Shown: positions 46,881 to 56,637, counted from the stretch's first letter. The stretch is 64,000 nucleotides of DNA from Bosea sp. NBC_00550 (GCF_026020075.1 NZ_CP102772.1:3136501-3200500); one strand, 5' to 3'. Program-made: numbers and translations. Notes: generated from the sequence alone by a model not told the origin.

Positions 46881-48035
46881 TCAGCGGTGCGCTGCCGTCA
46901 GCGCCTGGTCGAGATCGTCGTAGAGATCGGCGACATCCTCGATGCCGGTCGAGAGGCGCAAGAGGTCGGTCGGGCAGGGCGAGCCCGCGCCCTCGATCGA
47001 GGCGCGGTGCTCGATCAGGCTCTCGACGCCGCCAAGCGAGGTCGCGCGCTTGTACAGCTCGACCTGCGCCGCCGTGGCGATGGCCGCCGCCTCGCCGCCG
47101 TTGACCTGCACCGAGAGCATGTAGCCGAAGCCGTTCTCCATCTGCCGCGCCGCGATGTCGTGGCCGGGATGCTGCGGCAGGCCGGGATAGAGCACGCGCG
47201 CCACCATCGGATGCGCGGAGAGCCGCTGCGCCAGCTCCAGCGCCGAGGCCGCCTGCCGCTCCTGCCGCAGATGCAGCGTGCGCATCCCGCGCATCAGCAG
47301 ATAGGCCTCGAACGGGCCGAGGATGCCGCCCTGGCCCTTGCGCACCGTCTTGATCCGGCTCCAGAACTCGTCGTCCTCGCGGGCGCAGAGCGCTCCGGCG
47401 ACGACGTCGGAATGGCCGTTCAGCACCTTCGTCGCCGCATGCATCACGATGTCGGCGCCGAGCGTCAGCGGGCGGGTGTGGACCGGCGAGGCGCAGGTCG
47501 AATCGACCGCGAGCCTGGCGCCGGCCTGGTGCGCGATCTCGGCCGCGCCAGCGATGTCGGTGATGGTCCAGAGCGGGTTCGACGGCGTCTCGACCCAGAT
47601 GAGCTTGGTCACGCCCGGCTTCACCGCGGCCTTAAGCGCGGTCAAATCGTCGGTCTCGACGAACTCGACGCTCAGGCCCCAGCGCGTCGCCTCAGTCAGG
47701 AGCCAGGCCCGCAGCGCCCAGTACATCACCTTGGAGGCGACGACATGGTCGCCGGGCGAGAGCGCCTGGAACACCGCCGTCGCCGCCGCCATGCCCGAGC
47801 CGAACAGCAGCGCCCCGGCCTTGGCCTCCTCCAGCATGGCGAGCACGGCCTGCGCCTCATGCACCGTCTCGTTGTCCGGCCGGCCATAGATGAAGCCGGA
47901 GGAGTAGCCATTGTCCGGGTCGCGCAGATAGGTCGTCGCGACATGGATCGGCGGCACCACCCCCTTCGTCACAGGATCGACCTTGCCCAGAGCCTGCGCG
48001 GCAAGGGAGCGAGGATGGAGCGGGCGCTTCGACAT
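46881..48035 (-). CDS. Cystathionine gamma-synthase family PLP enzyme
   Basis: A 384-residue Cys/Met-metabolism enzyme. PPIHVATTYLRD, YGRPDNETV and LFGSGMAAATAVFQAL are the N-terminal landmarks; the Schiff-base lysine is in MHAATKVLNGHSD. ATSLGGVESLIEHRAS is near the C-terminus. Family members make cystathionine or cleave sulfur amino acids, and the exact reaction is not certain. The ATG at 48035 is chosen, since an earlier one adds 19 unconserved residues. Confidence 0.9.
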   Translation of the reverse strand: MSKRPLHPRSLAAQALGKVDPVTKGVVPPIHVATTYLRDPDNGYSSGFIYGRPDNETVHEAQAVLAMLEEAKAGALLFGSGMAAATAVFQALSPGDHVVASKVMYWALRAWLLTEATRWGLSVEFVETDDLTALKAAVKPGVTKLIWVETPSNPLWTITDIAGAAEIAHQAGARLAVDSTCASPVHTRPLTLGADIVMHAATKVLNGHSDVVAGALCAREDDEFWSRIKTVRKGQGGILGPFEAYLLMRGMRTLHLRQERQAASALELAQRLSAHPMVARVLYPGLPQHPGHDIAARQMENGFGYMLSVQVNGGEAAAIATAAQVELYKRATSLGGVESLIEHRASIEGAGSPCPTDLLRLSTGIEDVADLYDDLDQALTAAHR

Positions 48036-48148
48036 GCGGATATCCGGGAAAGTTCCATGAGCGACTGGAATGTCATCTGGCGCAAGCTGCATGCCCGACG
48101 CAACCTTGTCGCCTTGCGGCGCACCCGGAAGCCCCTCATCATGAATTC

Positions 48149-48658
48149 ATGACGACGCTGCCGGAAACCTCCATCGATCGCCGCCCGCCGCTATGGGCCG
48201 CACTCGCCATCGCGATCCTGCCGGTGGTGGCCGCCTCGGTAGCGGGAAGCGCGGCGACCGTCCCGCAAATCCCGACCTGGTATGCCGGTCTCGTCAAACC
48301 GGCCTTCAATCCGCCGAACTGGATCTTCGCGCCGGTCTGGACGACGCTCTTCGCGCTGATGGCGCTCGCCGCGTTCCGCATCCTGCGCCTGCCGATCGGC
48401 CTTCCCGGCCGCCGGCGCGCGCTGGTGGTCTATCATCTGCAGCTTCTGCTCAATATCGGCTGGTCCTTCGCCTTCTTCGGCGCCAACAGCCCGGTTGCCG
48501 GCCTTGCCGTCATCATGGTCCTGCTGCTCCTGATCGCAGCAACCATCGCAGCCTTCCGGCCGCTCGACCGGCTCGCGTCGAACCTGCTCTGGCCCTATCT
48601 CGCCTGGGTCGGCTTCGCGACGCTGCTCAACGCCTCGATCTGGTGGCTGAACCGCTGA
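48149..48658 (+). CDS. tspO: TspO/MBR family tryptophan-rich sensory protein
   Basis: A 169-residue membrane protein with five helices and the family motifs WYAGLVKPAFNPPNWIFAPVW, ALVVYHLQLLLNIGWSFAFF and PYLAWVGFATLLNASIWWLN. TspO binds porphyrins and affects photosynthesis or oxidative-stress genes in alphaproteobacteria. It stands alone, convergent with the receiver gene. Confidence 0.95.
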   Translation: MTTLPETSIDRRPPLWAALAIAILPVVAASVAGSAATVPQIPTWYAGLVKPAFNPPNWIFAPVWTTLFALMALAAFRILRLPIGLPGRRRALVVYHLQLLLNIGWSFAFFGANSPVAGLAVIMVLLLLIAATIAAFRPLDRLASNLLWPYLAWVGFATLLNASIWWLNR

Positions 48659-48661
48659 GCT

Positions 48662-49039
48662 TCATCCGCCGATCGAACGTTCGATCACCCTGAGCACGGT
48701 GGCGCGCAATTCGGCGATGGTGAAGGGCTTCGCCATCACTTCGGACACGATCGCCTCAAGGCTCTTGGCGCGCTCGCGCTGCTCGGCATAACCCGTCATC
48801 AGCATGATCGTCAGCTCGGGGAACTGCTGCTTGGCGGCCAGTGCGAGCGCGATGCCGTCCATCAGCGGCATGCGGATATCGGTCAGCAGCAGGTCGAAGC
48901 GGCCCTGCTCGGCGACGAGCAGGTCGAGCGCTTCGGCGCCGTCCGCGGCGGTGAGGCAGCTATGACCGTCCAGCGTGAGGCCGCGCGCGACCAGCGTGCG
49001 CAGAGGCTCCTCATCGTCGACGACCAGGATACGTGACAT
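48662..49039 (-). CDS. Single-domain response regulator, CpdR-like
   Basis: A 125-residue receiver with no output domain: acidic pocket VVDDEEP, phosphorylated Asp in LLTDIRMPLMDG, Thr in LMTGYAEQ and Lys in VMAKPFTIAELRATVL. The length and the VMAKPF segment resemble CpdR, which controls ClpXP-dependent proteolysis in the alphaproteobacterial cell cycle. The hpt gene upstream on the same strand is common in this order. Confidence 0.82.
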   Translation of the reverse strand: MSRILVVDDEEPLRTLVARGLTLDGHSCLTAADGAEALDLLVAEQGRFDLLLTDIRMPLMDGIALALAAKQQFPELTIMLMTGYAEQRERAKSLEAIVSEVMAKPFTIAELRATVLRVIERSIGG

Positions 49040-49113
49040 CGCAGCTCCTCAGAGCATTTTCGAGCGAAGGGGACACCGGTTCGCGTGCAGACAATGCGCC
49101 ACGACAAAACCCT

Positions 49114-49671
49114 TCAGATACCCGGGAGCCCGGCCTGATCCTCGGTCTCGACCACGCCGACGAACGGCAGCTGCCGATAGGAATGGGCGACATCCATGCC
49201 GTAGCCCACAACGAAATAGTCCGGGCATTCGAAGCCGACATAGTCGGGCTGGATGTTGACGGCGCGCTTGTGCGGCTTCTCCAGGAGAACGGCGGAGGAC
49301 ACCTTCGCGGCGCCGCGTGCCGCCAGCAGGTCCTTGGCGAAGGCGAGCGTGCGGCCGGATTCCAGGATGTCGTCGACCAGCAGCACGTCGCGCCCGCGCA
49401 CCTCGCTCTGCACGTCGCGCAGGATCTCGACCTGCCCCGACGAGACGGTGCCGGTCCGGTAGCTCGACAGGTGGATGAACTCGACCTGAGGGGCCAGGCC
49501 CACGCGATGCATCGCCCGGATCAGGTCGGCCGCGAACATGAAGCTTCCCTTCAGCACGGCGACGACGAGCAGGTCCTGGGGATTGCTGGCGGCGATGGCC
49601 TCGGCCATCTCCTCGTTGCGCCGCGCGATCGCAGCCTCGTCGTACAGAACCCTGATCCGCCTTTCCGGCAT
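49114..49671 (-). CDS. hpt: Hypoxanthine phosphoribosyltransferase
   Basis: A 185-residue purine salvage enzyme. The PRPP-binding loop is DVLLVDDILESGRTLAF, the flexible loop HLSSYRTGT, and the purine-binding end is VGFECPDYFVVGYGMD. GGAGA precedes its ATG. It turns hypoxanthine, and probably guanine, into the nucleotide with PRPP. Confidence 0.95.
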   Translation of the reverse strand: MPERRIRVLYDEAAIARRNEEMAEAIAASNPQDLLVVAVLKGSFMFAADLIRAMHRVGLAPQVEFIHLSSYRTGTVSSGQVEILRDVQSEVRGRDVLLVDDILESGRTLAFAKDLLAARGAAKVSSAVLLEKPHKRAVNIQPDYVGFECPDYFVVGYGMDVAHSYRQLPFVGVVETEDQAGLPGI

Positions 49672-49805
49672 GATGTCTCCGTTTCGTATCCGGCCGCAGC
49701 GGGCCCTGCGCTTCCGATGCGCCGAGGCCTCGTGCAGCGATTATCCATGAACGCCGCCCGGCCGAATGCCATCGCCCGGTCGAGAGGCGCCCCGTCCTAG
49801 CAGCC

Positions 49806-50612
49806 TCAATGCGTGCTGGCGATATTGGCCGCTGTTGCAGCCGAAGTGAAGCGGACCCGTACGGAGCGGCCGTTCTCCGGCGGCGAAGCCAGCCGCGCCC
49901 TGAAGCGGATCAGTTCGGCCGGCTCGAGATTCGCCCGCGGCGGCTCGGCCGTCCAGGTGTACAAGGTCGCGCCCGCAACATCCTTCACCGCGACTTCGAT
50001 CAGCGGCACCTTGGCCTGGCTCCGGGTGATGTTGGTGACGTCACCCTCGACCACGAGGAAGCGGTGCGCGCCGTCCTCAACGAGCCCGCTCTCGATCGCG
50101 CTCAGGCTCAAGCCCCGGACATTCACCGGCAGCCCGATCGTCTCGAAGATGCCTGCGAGCTGCGGCGCAGCGCGCACGACCATATTGCGCTGCCAGACGG
50201 CGAGGCCGAGCAGGGCAAGGCCGGCCAGAGCGGCCGCGGCCGGAAGCGCGGCGCCACGCTCACGCAAGGCGCCAATCCTCGGAATGCTCGCTTTGCCGGC
50301 GCCGCGCTTGCGCCGGCCCGCGGGCGGCACGGCGTCAGCGACCACAACGGATTCGGCCTCGGCTGCATCCCCGTTCTCGCTGGCTTCGGCGGCGAGCGCC
50401 GTGATCTCGGCATCGATCGCGGCGGCACGCTCCAGCTCCTCGGCCAATAGGGCCTGCGTCTCCTGCTCGGTAGGTGCGTCGGGGAAGACGGCGGCCGGGT
50501 CGACATGCCACGCGTTCTTGCAGCTGGCGCATCTGACCTTTCGACCTTCCGGCCCCAGTTTGGCCGCGTCGAGTTCATACTGGCTGGCGCAGGAGGGGCA
50601 GACGATCAGCAT
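49806..50612 (-). CDS. Zinc-ribbon (MJ0042-type) membrane protein
   Basis: The first residues hold a four-cysteine ribbon (MLIVCPSCASQYELD, VRCASCKNAWHV). An acidic Ala/Glu-rich cytosolic region follows, then one membrane helix (ALPAAAALAGLALLGLAVW), then a C-terminal beta domain (VEGDVTNITRSQAKVPLIEV), as in DUF3426 proteins. Genes of this type regularly stand divergent to ftsEX in alphaproteobacteria, with no established function. Confidence 0.88.
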   Translation of the reverse strand: MLIVCPSCASQYELDAAKLGPEGRKVRCASCKNAWHVDPAAVFPDAPTEQETQALLAEELERAAAIDAEITALAAEASENGDAAEAESVVVADAVPPAGRRKRGAGKASIPRIGALRERGAALPAAAALAGLALLGLAVWQRNMVVRAAPQLAGIFETIGLPVNVRGLSLSAIESGLVEDGAHRFLVVEGDVTNITRSQAKVPLIEVAVKDVAGATLYTWTAEPPRANLEPAELIRFRARLASPPENGRSVRVRFTSAATAANIASTH

Positions 50613-50846
50613 GGATGCCGGGCAATCTCTTCGCAACGATGGCCGGGAGTCTCCGCTACGCTTCGTTCCGGCTTGGAGGCCACGACGGGCTCGCAAGGCA
50701 CGGATGGCAGCGAACCGAAATGCCCGCTCCTATTGGCACGATTTATGGTTAACGCCCCGTGAAGAATCACTGGCGCAAGCTGTCCGCATCGCGCCTTTCC
50801 GGGCAGGCCTGCTTGCGGTGTAGGATCGGCGCGGATTCGCGTTTCG

Positions 50847-51524
50847 GTGAATGAGGAAGACCGCTTGGTTCGGTTCGAGAATGTCGGCCTGCGTTATGGC
50901 ATGGGCCCGGAGGTGCTGAAGGACATCAACTTCAGTATCGCGCCGCGCTCGTTCCAATATCTGACCGGCCCGTCCGGCGCCGGCAAGACGACGCTGATGC
51001 GCCTGATCCTGATGGCGCTGAAGCCCACGCGCGGACTGGTCAACCTGTTCGGGCAGGACGTCTCGCGCCTCGACGCGGGGACGCTGACCGCGTTTCGCCG
51101 GCGCATGGGCGTGGTCTTCCAGGATTTCCGCCTGCTCGATCATCTCACCGTCTACGAAAATGTCGCGCTGCCGCTGCGCGTGCTCGGCAAAGAGGAGACG
51201 AGCTATCGCGCCGAGGTGGTCGAGCTGCTGCGCTGGGTCGGCCTCGGCGAGCGCATGCATGCCGTGCCCGCCGTCCTCTCGGGCGGCGAGAAGCAGCGTG
51301 CCGCGATCGCGCGCGCCCTGATCGGCCGGCCGGAACTGCTGCTCGCCGACGAGCCGACGGGCAATGTCGACCCCGGTCTCGGCCGGCGGCTGCTGCGTCT
51401 GTTCATGGAATTGCAGTCGCTCGGCACGGCGGTGATCATCGCGACTCACGACCTGAACCTGATGGAGATCTACGACGCGCCGCGTCTGGTGCTGGCCGAC
51501 GGGCATCTGCATGTCGACGCTTGA
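50847..51524 (+). CDS. ftsE: Cell-division ATPase FtsE
   Basis: A 225-residue ABC ATPase with Walker A GPSGAGKTT, signature LSGGEKQRAAIARAL, Walker B LLLADEPTGNVD and switch His in IIATHDLNLM. RFENVGLRYG at the N-terminus is typical for FtsE. With FtsX it controls peptidoglycan hydrolases at the septum. The start used is GTG at 50847. It overlaps ftsX by 14 bases. Confidence 0.94.
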   Translation: MNEEDRLVRFENVGLRYGMGPEVLKDINFSIAPRSFQYLTGPSGAGKTTLMRLILMALKPTRGLVNLFGQDVSRLDAGTLTAFRRRMGVVFQDFRLLDHLTVYENVALPLRVLGKEETSYRAEVVELLRWVGLGERMHAVPAVLSGGEKQRAAIARALIGRPELLLADEPTGNVDPGLGRRLLRLFMELQSLGTAVIIATHDLNLMEIYDAPRLVLADGHLHVDA

Positions 51525-52473
51525 GAGCGGCCATCACGAGCCGGAGCATGCCGAGCGTGCGCTGCCCTCCAATCTGCGGCGCGACCAGCCCCTCGTGCCG
51601 GTCGACAGCGTAGCAGGCCGCGCGCTGATGGCGGTGATCGCGATCCTGACCTTCCTGGCCGCCCTGAGCGCCGGTGCCGCCGTGCTCGCCGCACGCGCCT
51701 CCGACCAGTGGCGCGGCGCCATCTCCAACGAGATGACCATCCAGATCCGGCCCGATTCGCACCGCAACATCGAGGAGGACGTCAAGCGCGCGGTGGCAAT
51801 GGCGCAGGCGCTGGGCGGCATCGACAGCGTCCGGGCCGTGCCCAAGGCCGAATCCGACAAGCTGCTCGAGCCCTGGCTCGGCACCGGCCTCGATCTCGTC
51901 GAACTGCCGATCCCCCGGCTCATCGTGCTCAAGCTCAAGCCGGGCGCCAGCCCCGATCTCGCCAGCTTCGGCCCGGCTCTTCGCCGCGATGTGCCGTCCG
52001 CCATCCTCGACGACCACCGGCTCTGGGTCCGGCGGCTCTCCGCGATGGCCGGCACCATCGTCATCTCCGGCTTCGCGGTTGTCCTGCTCGTGCTCGCGGC
52101 CGCGGCGCTCGCCGTCGCCTTCGCCACGCGCGGCGCGATGGCCGGCAGCCGCGACAGCGTCGAGGTGCTGCATTTCGTCGGCGCCGACGACGGCTTCATC
52201 GCCCGTGAATTCCAGAGCCGTTTCATCCGGCTCGGCCTCAAGGGCGGGGCCGTCGGCGGCCTTGCCGCCATTCTCGTCATCGCCATCATCGGCTTCATCG
52301 TCTCGCGCTGGCGAACGGCGCCGGAAGCCGAGCAATTGCAGGCCTTGTTCGGCGCGTTCGAGATCGGCTGGGCCGGCTATGCCGCGGTGATTCTCGTTGC
52401 CGTGGTGGTGGCCGCCATCGCCGGACTGGTGTCCCGCTTCACCGTCCGCCACTACCTCAGGATGCTGGCATGA
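51511..52473 (+). CDS. ftsX: Cell-division protein FtsX
   Basis: A 320-residue membrane protein: one N-terminal helix (ALMAVIAILTFLAALSAGAA), a periplasmic domain of about 120 residues (DEMTIQIRPDS-like, VRAVPKAESDKLLEPWLG), and three C-terminal helices. It is the permease-like partner of FtsE, passing the ATPase signal to periplasmic amidase activators. Confidence 0.92.
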   Translation: MSTLESGHHEPEHAERALPSNLRRDQPLVPVDSVAGRALMAVIAILTFLAALSAGAAVLAARASDQWRGAISNEMTIQIRPDSHRNIEEDVKRAVAMAQALGGIDSVRAVPKAESDKLLEPWLGTGLDLVELPIPRLIVLKLKPGASPDLASFGPALRRDVPSAILDDHRLWVRRLSAMAGTIVISGFAVVLLVLAAAALAVAFATRGAMAGSRDSVEVLHFVGADDGFIAREFQSRFIRLGLKGGAVGGLAAILVIAIIGFIVSRWRTAPEAEQLQALFGAFEIGWAGYAAVILVAVVVAAIAGLVSRFTVRHYLRMLA

Positions 52474-52582
52474 TCGTTTGTGGAGCGACGGCCGACCGTC
52501 AACGAAGTCTTCATTCCTGCGGCAAAAGCCGGCCGGTGGCCGCCGCCGTTATGCCCGATTGCCGGGTTATGCCAATAATATC

Positions 52583-53389
52583 ATGGCCATGATCGGCAGC
52601 ACGAACGACCATTTCGCGATGGAGCCGCCCGATTCCGCGGCCCGGCGCCCCGGCGCGGGTCGGCGGTTCTCGCTGCGCCGGATTCTGGCGATGAGCATGG
52701 CCATAGTCGCCTGTGCCGGCCTGATCCTGTCCGGCCTCGGCTATGCGCGTTTCGCCTCCGGCATCGATGCGCAGGAACCAGCGACCACGCCGCGCACCGA
52801 TGCGATCGTCGTCGTCACCGGCGGCGCCCAGCGGATCGGCGACGCCATCGGCCTGCTCGGGGCCGACCGCGGTGCGCGGCTGCTGATCAGCGGCGTCAAC
52901 GAGAAGACAGGCCGCGATGAGCTGGCCAAGCTGAACCCGGCCGCACGCGATCTGCTCGCCTGCTGCGTCGATCTCGACTATCGCGCCCGCAACACCATCG
53001 GCAACGCCATCGAGACCCGGCGCTGGCTCCGCCAGCACGGCTTCGGCTCGCTGCTGGTCGTGACCTCGAACTACCACATGCCGCGCACGCTGGCCGAGTT
53101 CGCGCACGCCATGCCGGGCGTGAAGCTGATTCCGCACCCGGTCGTGACCGAGCATCTCGACACCTCCGGCTGGTGGCATCGTTGGGCGACGATCAAGATT
53201 CTCGCGCCCGAATACGTGAAATATCTGGTGGCCCGCCTGCGCAGCCTCGTCGAAAGCGATCCCGAAACCTCGCGGCTGTCCGTGATCGTCGGCGGCCGCA
53301 AGCCGGTCTCGTCGAAGCCGGCCGAGCTGATGGGGCCGGCAGCGGAGAAGCGGTCGCGGCTGCAGGGCCACGCGCGCCACGAAGGCTGA
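52583..53389 (+). CDS. YdcF/DUF218 family membrane-anchored protein
   Basis: An N-terminal helix (ILAMSMAIVACAGLILSGLG) anchors a DUF218 domain: TDAIVVVTGGAQRI, LLISGVNEKTGRDEL, RNTIGNAIETRRWL and VVTSNYHMPRTL. Relatives include SanA and ElyC, proteins linked to envelope barrier function and lipid-carrier balance. Start codons at 52583, 52589 and 52619 are possible. It lies between ftsX and plsC on the same strand. Confidence 0.85.
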   Translation: MAMIGSTNDHFAMEPPDSAARRPGAGRRFSLRRILAMSMAIVACAGLILSGLGYARFASGIDAQEPATTPRTDAIVVVTGGAQRIGDAIGLLGADRGARLLISGVNEKTGRDELAKLNPAARDLLACCVDLDYRARNTIGNAIETRRWLRQHGFGSLLVVTSNYHMPRTLAEFAHAMPGVKLIPHPVVTEHLDTSGWWHRWATIKILAPEYVKYLVARLRSLVESDPETSRLSVIVGGRKPVSSKPAELMGPAAEKRSRLQGHARHEG

Positions 53390-53447
53390 CGCCCGAAACA
53401 ACGCGACCGCGCTTGACCGGCGCCGCGTCTCGGGCTCATTGCGCAGC

Positions 53448-54218
53448 ATGCTTGTTCTGCGCTCCCTCGTCTTCAACACCCTGTTCTATGCAAACCTCGT
53501 CCTCTGGCTGGTCTTCGGCGTTCTGCCGGCGCTGCTGCTGCCGAGGCGGATCATGCTGGCGGTGGCGATCGGCTGGTCGCTCTCCTCGCTCTGGCTGCTG
53601 CGAATCGTCGCCGGTACGCGTTGCGAGATCACCGGCCTCGAGAACATCCCGCAGGGCGGGCTGATGGTCGCGGCGAAGCACCAGTCCTTCGTGGAGACCT
53701 TCGCACTCGTCACGGTCTTCCGGAACCCGGTCTTCATCCTGAAGCGCGAACTGACATGGATCCCGTTTTTCGGCTGGGCCCTGAACAAGCTGCGCATGAT
53801 CCCGGTCAATCGCGGCGCCCGGGCTCGCGCCCTGTCGCAGGTCACGCGCCGCGCCAAGGTCGAGCTCGGCCAGAACGGGCGGCAGCTCCTGATCTTCCCC
53901 GAGGGTACGCGCCGTGCCGCCGGTGCCCCGCCGGCCTACAAGTTCGGCGTCGCGCATATCTATGCCGAGCTCGGCGTGCCCTGCGTCCCGGTCGCGCTCA
54001 ACACCGGCCTCTACTGGCCCCGCCGCAAGTTCCTGCGCCGTCCCGGCACGATCCGCATCGAGATCCTGCCGCCGATCATGCCGGGGCTCGACAAAATCTC
54101 CTTCCAGCGCGAGCTGCAGGAGCGGATCGAGACCGCCTGCGACAGGCTGCTGGCACAGGGGCGGACGGAACTCGCAGCGCTCGGGCTCGATCCGCTCGCC
54201 ACTCCTGACAATCCCTGA
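53448..54218 (+). CDS. plsC: 1-acyl-sn-glycerol-3-phosphate acyltransferase
   Basis: A 256-residue inner-membrane enzyme making phosphatidic acid. The active-site motif reads KHQSFVETF, with Glu in place of the usual HX4D aspartate, a variant I believe occurs in alphaproteobacteria. LLIFPEGTRRA and VPVALNTGLYW are the acceptor-binding motifs. ATG at 53448 is used; a TTG three codons earlier is also open. Confidence 0.92.
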   Translation: MLVLRSLVFNTLFYANLVLWLVFGVLPALLLPRRIMLAVAIGWSLSSLWLLRIVAGTRCEITGLENIPQGGLMVAAKHQSFVETFALVTVFRNPVFILKRELTWIPFFGWALNKLRMIPVNRGARARALSQVTRRAKVELGQNGRQLLIFPEGTRRAAGAPPAYKFGVAHIYAELGVPCVPVALNTGLYWPRRKFLRRPGTIRIEILPPIMPGLDKISFQRELQERIETACDRLLAQGRTELAALGLDPLATPDNP

Positions 54219-54313
54219 CAGCAGAGAGCGTCGCGAAGCAGGCATCTTCGGCCGCGACGCTTGACTTATCCCCAGAGCGTTCCCATTTTGTTCCTAGTTC
54301 AGGAGGAACGGAC

Positions 54314-54712
54314 ATGGCCGCTCTCGCCTATCGCTATACCCCCGATCTTTTCGACGAGCCGCTTGTGGCCCGCGAGATGCCGTTGCGCAGCACGGCAAGC
54401 CTCGGCGAGCGCCGCTTCACGGCCTGGCGCGGGCGCTCCGGCCGGCGTTACGTCGCCTCGGTCTTCACCGTCGATGACATCCACGCACTCGGTTTCACCG
54501 ATGCCGTCCTGCTCGCGGTCTCGGCCGAGCGGCGTGTCATTGCGGCGCGCGATTCCGGCCCCTTCGGGGTCGAGGCAGCGCTGGGCCGCTGGCAGCGCGC
54601 GATCACGGCAGCCGGCGCGGCCGAGATCCACGTCCATCTCCTGGCAGAGGATGGGTTCAGCCGCCGCGCCGCCCTGCTCGACCTGATGCCGGAAGCTAAT
54701 CCGGAAGCCTGA
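54314..54712 (+). CDS. Conserved hypothetical protein
   Basis: A 132-residue soluble protein preceded by CAGGAGG 9 bases before the ATG. It reads as one compact alpha/beta domain (SLGERRFTAWRGRSGRRYVA, VFTVDDIHALGFTDAVLLAV, EIHVHLLAED). I do not recognise a family. It converges with the chaC gene without a gap. Confidence 0.72.
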   Translation: MAALAYRYTPDLFDEPLVAREMPLRSTASLGERRFTAWRGRSGRRYVASVFTVDDIHALGFTDAVLLAVSAERRVIAARDSGPFGVEAALGRWQRAITAAGAAEIHVHLLAEDGFSRRAALLDLMPEANPEA

Positions 54713-55288
54713 TCAGCCTGACAGCGGCGGATGCGTCGCCGCGAGGCCGGGCGCGAGTTCCTGCGCCAAAGCGGCCAGGACCGGATCATAGATCCCCATC
54801 TTACGCAGATGCTCATGGGTCTGCAGCACATAGTCCGGGTTTTCCCCGGAGCTGCCGCGCCCCTGCCGGACGAGCTTGAGCAGCTCGGTCGCCGACAGCT
54901 TGCCAGCATATTGCAGGTGCTTGCGATCGGCGACGTAGACGAGGCCGCGCACCTCCCGGCCGTCCTCGAGCCTGAGCGGAACATGGCGCTCGATATAGAC
55001 CGCGGTCGCCTGCTCGCGTGCCCGCAGATAGGACACGGTCTCCTGCGCCCGCGCGCCCGTGACCCGGAAGGCGAGACCCCGGCAGACACCACCACGATCG
55101 AGCCCGAGGACCAGCCCGGGCCGCTCCGGCGTGCCGCGGTGGACATGCGAGAACACGCAGAGCGAGCGGTGATAGCCGTGAAGCCGCGCCTGCACGCTCT
55201 CCTCGAAGGCGAAGCCCGGCCGCCAGATCAGCGAGCCGTAGCCGAAGACCCAGAGATCCGCCTTGCCGAATTCGCTCGTCATCGCCAT
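54713..55288 (-). CDS. chaC: Gamma-glutamylcyclotransferase (ChaC family)
   Basis: A 191-residue enzyme that cleaves glutathione to 5-oxoproline and Cys-Gly. The substrate loop is FGYGSLIWRPGF, and the catalytic Glu is in ARAQETVSYLRAREQ. The central arm YIERHVPLRLEDG and VYVADRKHLQYAG also agree. ATGs at 55288 and 55282 are equally close to the domain. Confidence 0.92.
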   Translation of the reverse strand: MAMTSEFGKADLWVFGYGSLIWRPGFAFEESVQARLHGYHRSLCVFSHVHRGTPERPGLVLGLDRGGVCRGLAFRVTGARAQETVSYLRAREQATAVYIERHVPLRLEDGREVRGLVYVADRKHLQYAGKLSATELLKLVRQGRGSSGENPDYVLQTHEHLRKMGIYDPVLAALAQELAPGLAATHPPLSG

Positions 55289-55416
55289 CCCATAATTTGG
55301 CCGTGCCGGCCTGCTTGCTGGCTCGCGCCATCCGGCGCAAGTGCCTTCCCGCTCTGGCGCCCGCTTTCCGGGCGAGCTAACAATCCGCCCGCCTTCGCGC
55401 AAGGAATGCCTGCCGC

Positions 55417-56460
55417 ATGACCGATACCCTTCCGACGCGCCGCCGCCAGAGCCGGTTCTGGCTCTACGGCCCGTTCCTCCTGCTTGTCATTCTGGCCGCT
55501 GCCTGGTCCGCCTTCTGGTTCTATGCCCGCGCACGTGCCTCCGCCGAGATCGACACCGCGCTGGCGCGCGAGGCCGAGCGCGGCCGGGCCTGGACCTGCA
55601 CCGACCGCACCATCGGCGGCTATCCCTTCCGCATCGAGCTGCGCTGCAACGCGCTTGCTCTCACCTCGACACGTTGGGGCGATGCCGTGCGCATCGAGAC
55701 CGGCCCCGCCCTCGCCGTCGGCCAGATCTATTCGCCCAGCCTCGTGATCTTCGAACTGTCGGGCCCTGCGAAGGCGACCCTGCCGGAAGGCCGCACGCTC
55801 GACCTCACCTGGACGAATCTCGACGCCAGTTTCGCCTGGCGCAACCCGGAGCGCTTCGCGCTCGTCGCCAGCGATCTGACCGCCGTCCTGACCGTCCCCG
55901 GACTGAACCCGGAGACCTGGGGCAGCAAGACCCTGGAGGCGCATCTGCGGCGTAATCCGACCCGGCCGGCTCTTGAGCAAGCCGTCGACATCGCCGTCTC
56001 CGCCAAGGGCACGGTCCTGCCGCCGATCAACGCCCTGCTCGGCAACACCGACACCGGCGAGATCGACCTGCAGGCGACGCTGACCCAGGCCGAGAGCTTC
56101 CGGAAGGGCTTCAATCCCGATGCGCTGGAAAGCTGGCGCGCCGCCAACGGCATTTTCGACCTGACCCGCATGGTCTCGACCAAGGGCAAGGCGCGCGTCG
56201 ACGGCAGCGGCCAGTTGCTGCTCGATCCGGCGCATCGCGTGGCGGGCGATCTCAGGCTGGCGGCGGCGGGCATCGAGCAGATCGGCGGCATCCGCATCGG
56301 CAACCTGCTCGGCGGCCTTGGCGGCTTGCTGGGCGGCCGCGGCGCCGATGCCGCGACGGCGCCCGGCCTCACTCCGCTGCCACCCGTCTCCCTGCGCGAT
56401 GGCCGCGTCTTCATCGGCCCGTTTCGCCTGCCGCTCCAGCCGCTGCCGCCGCTGTATTGA
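55417..56460 (+). CDS. DUF2125 domain membrane-anchored protein
   Basis: One N-terminal helix (FWLYGPFLLLVILAAAWSAFWF) anchors a long beta-rich periplasmic domain of about 300 residues. RTIGGYPFRIELRC is the conserved DUF2125 signature. LLGGLGGLLGGRGA is a low-complexity piece near the end. The family is restricted mainly to alphaproteobacteria with no known role; its build is like AsmA-type envelope proteins. Confidence 0.88.
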   Translation: MTDTLPTRRRQSRFWLYGPFLLLVILAAAWSAFWFYARARASAEIDTALAREAERGRAWTCTDRTIGGYPFRIELRCNALALTSTRWGDAVRIETGPALAVGQIYSPSLVIFELSGPAKATLPEGRTLDLTWTNLDASFAWRNPERFALVASDLTAVLTVPGLNPETWGSKTLEAHLRRNPTRPALEQAVDIAVSAKGTVLPPINALLGNTDTGEIDLQATLTQAESFRKGFNPDALESWRAANGIFDLTRMVSTKGKARVDGSGQLLLDPAHRVAGDLRLAAAGIEQIGGIRIGNLLGGLGGLLGGRGADAATAPGLTPLPPVSLRDGRVFIGPFRLPLQPLPPLY

Positions 56461-56472
56461 GACATTTGCAGG

Positions 56473-56576
56473 CCGTCATGCTCGGGCTTGACCCGAGCAT
56501 CTCCCGGCACGAAGGCGCTGGCGCCTCTCTCGGCATGAGTTTCTCGGGTCGGCGCTGCGCGCCGCCCGAGAATGAC
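56473..56576. repeat. Dispersed palindromic repeat, copy A'
   Basis: GCCGTCATGCTCGGG-CTTGA-CCCGAGCAT at the left and TTTCTCGGG...GCCGCCCGAGAATGACG at the right. The two parts correspond to the copy at 19583-19661 read on the other strand. It separates the DUF2125 gene from the convergent rpoH gene. Confidence 0.7.
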
Positions 56577-56637
56577 GCGCTCATGAAAAAGGGGCGCCTC
56601 GCGGCACCCCTTGAACTGTGTCGAAACCCGCCGACGG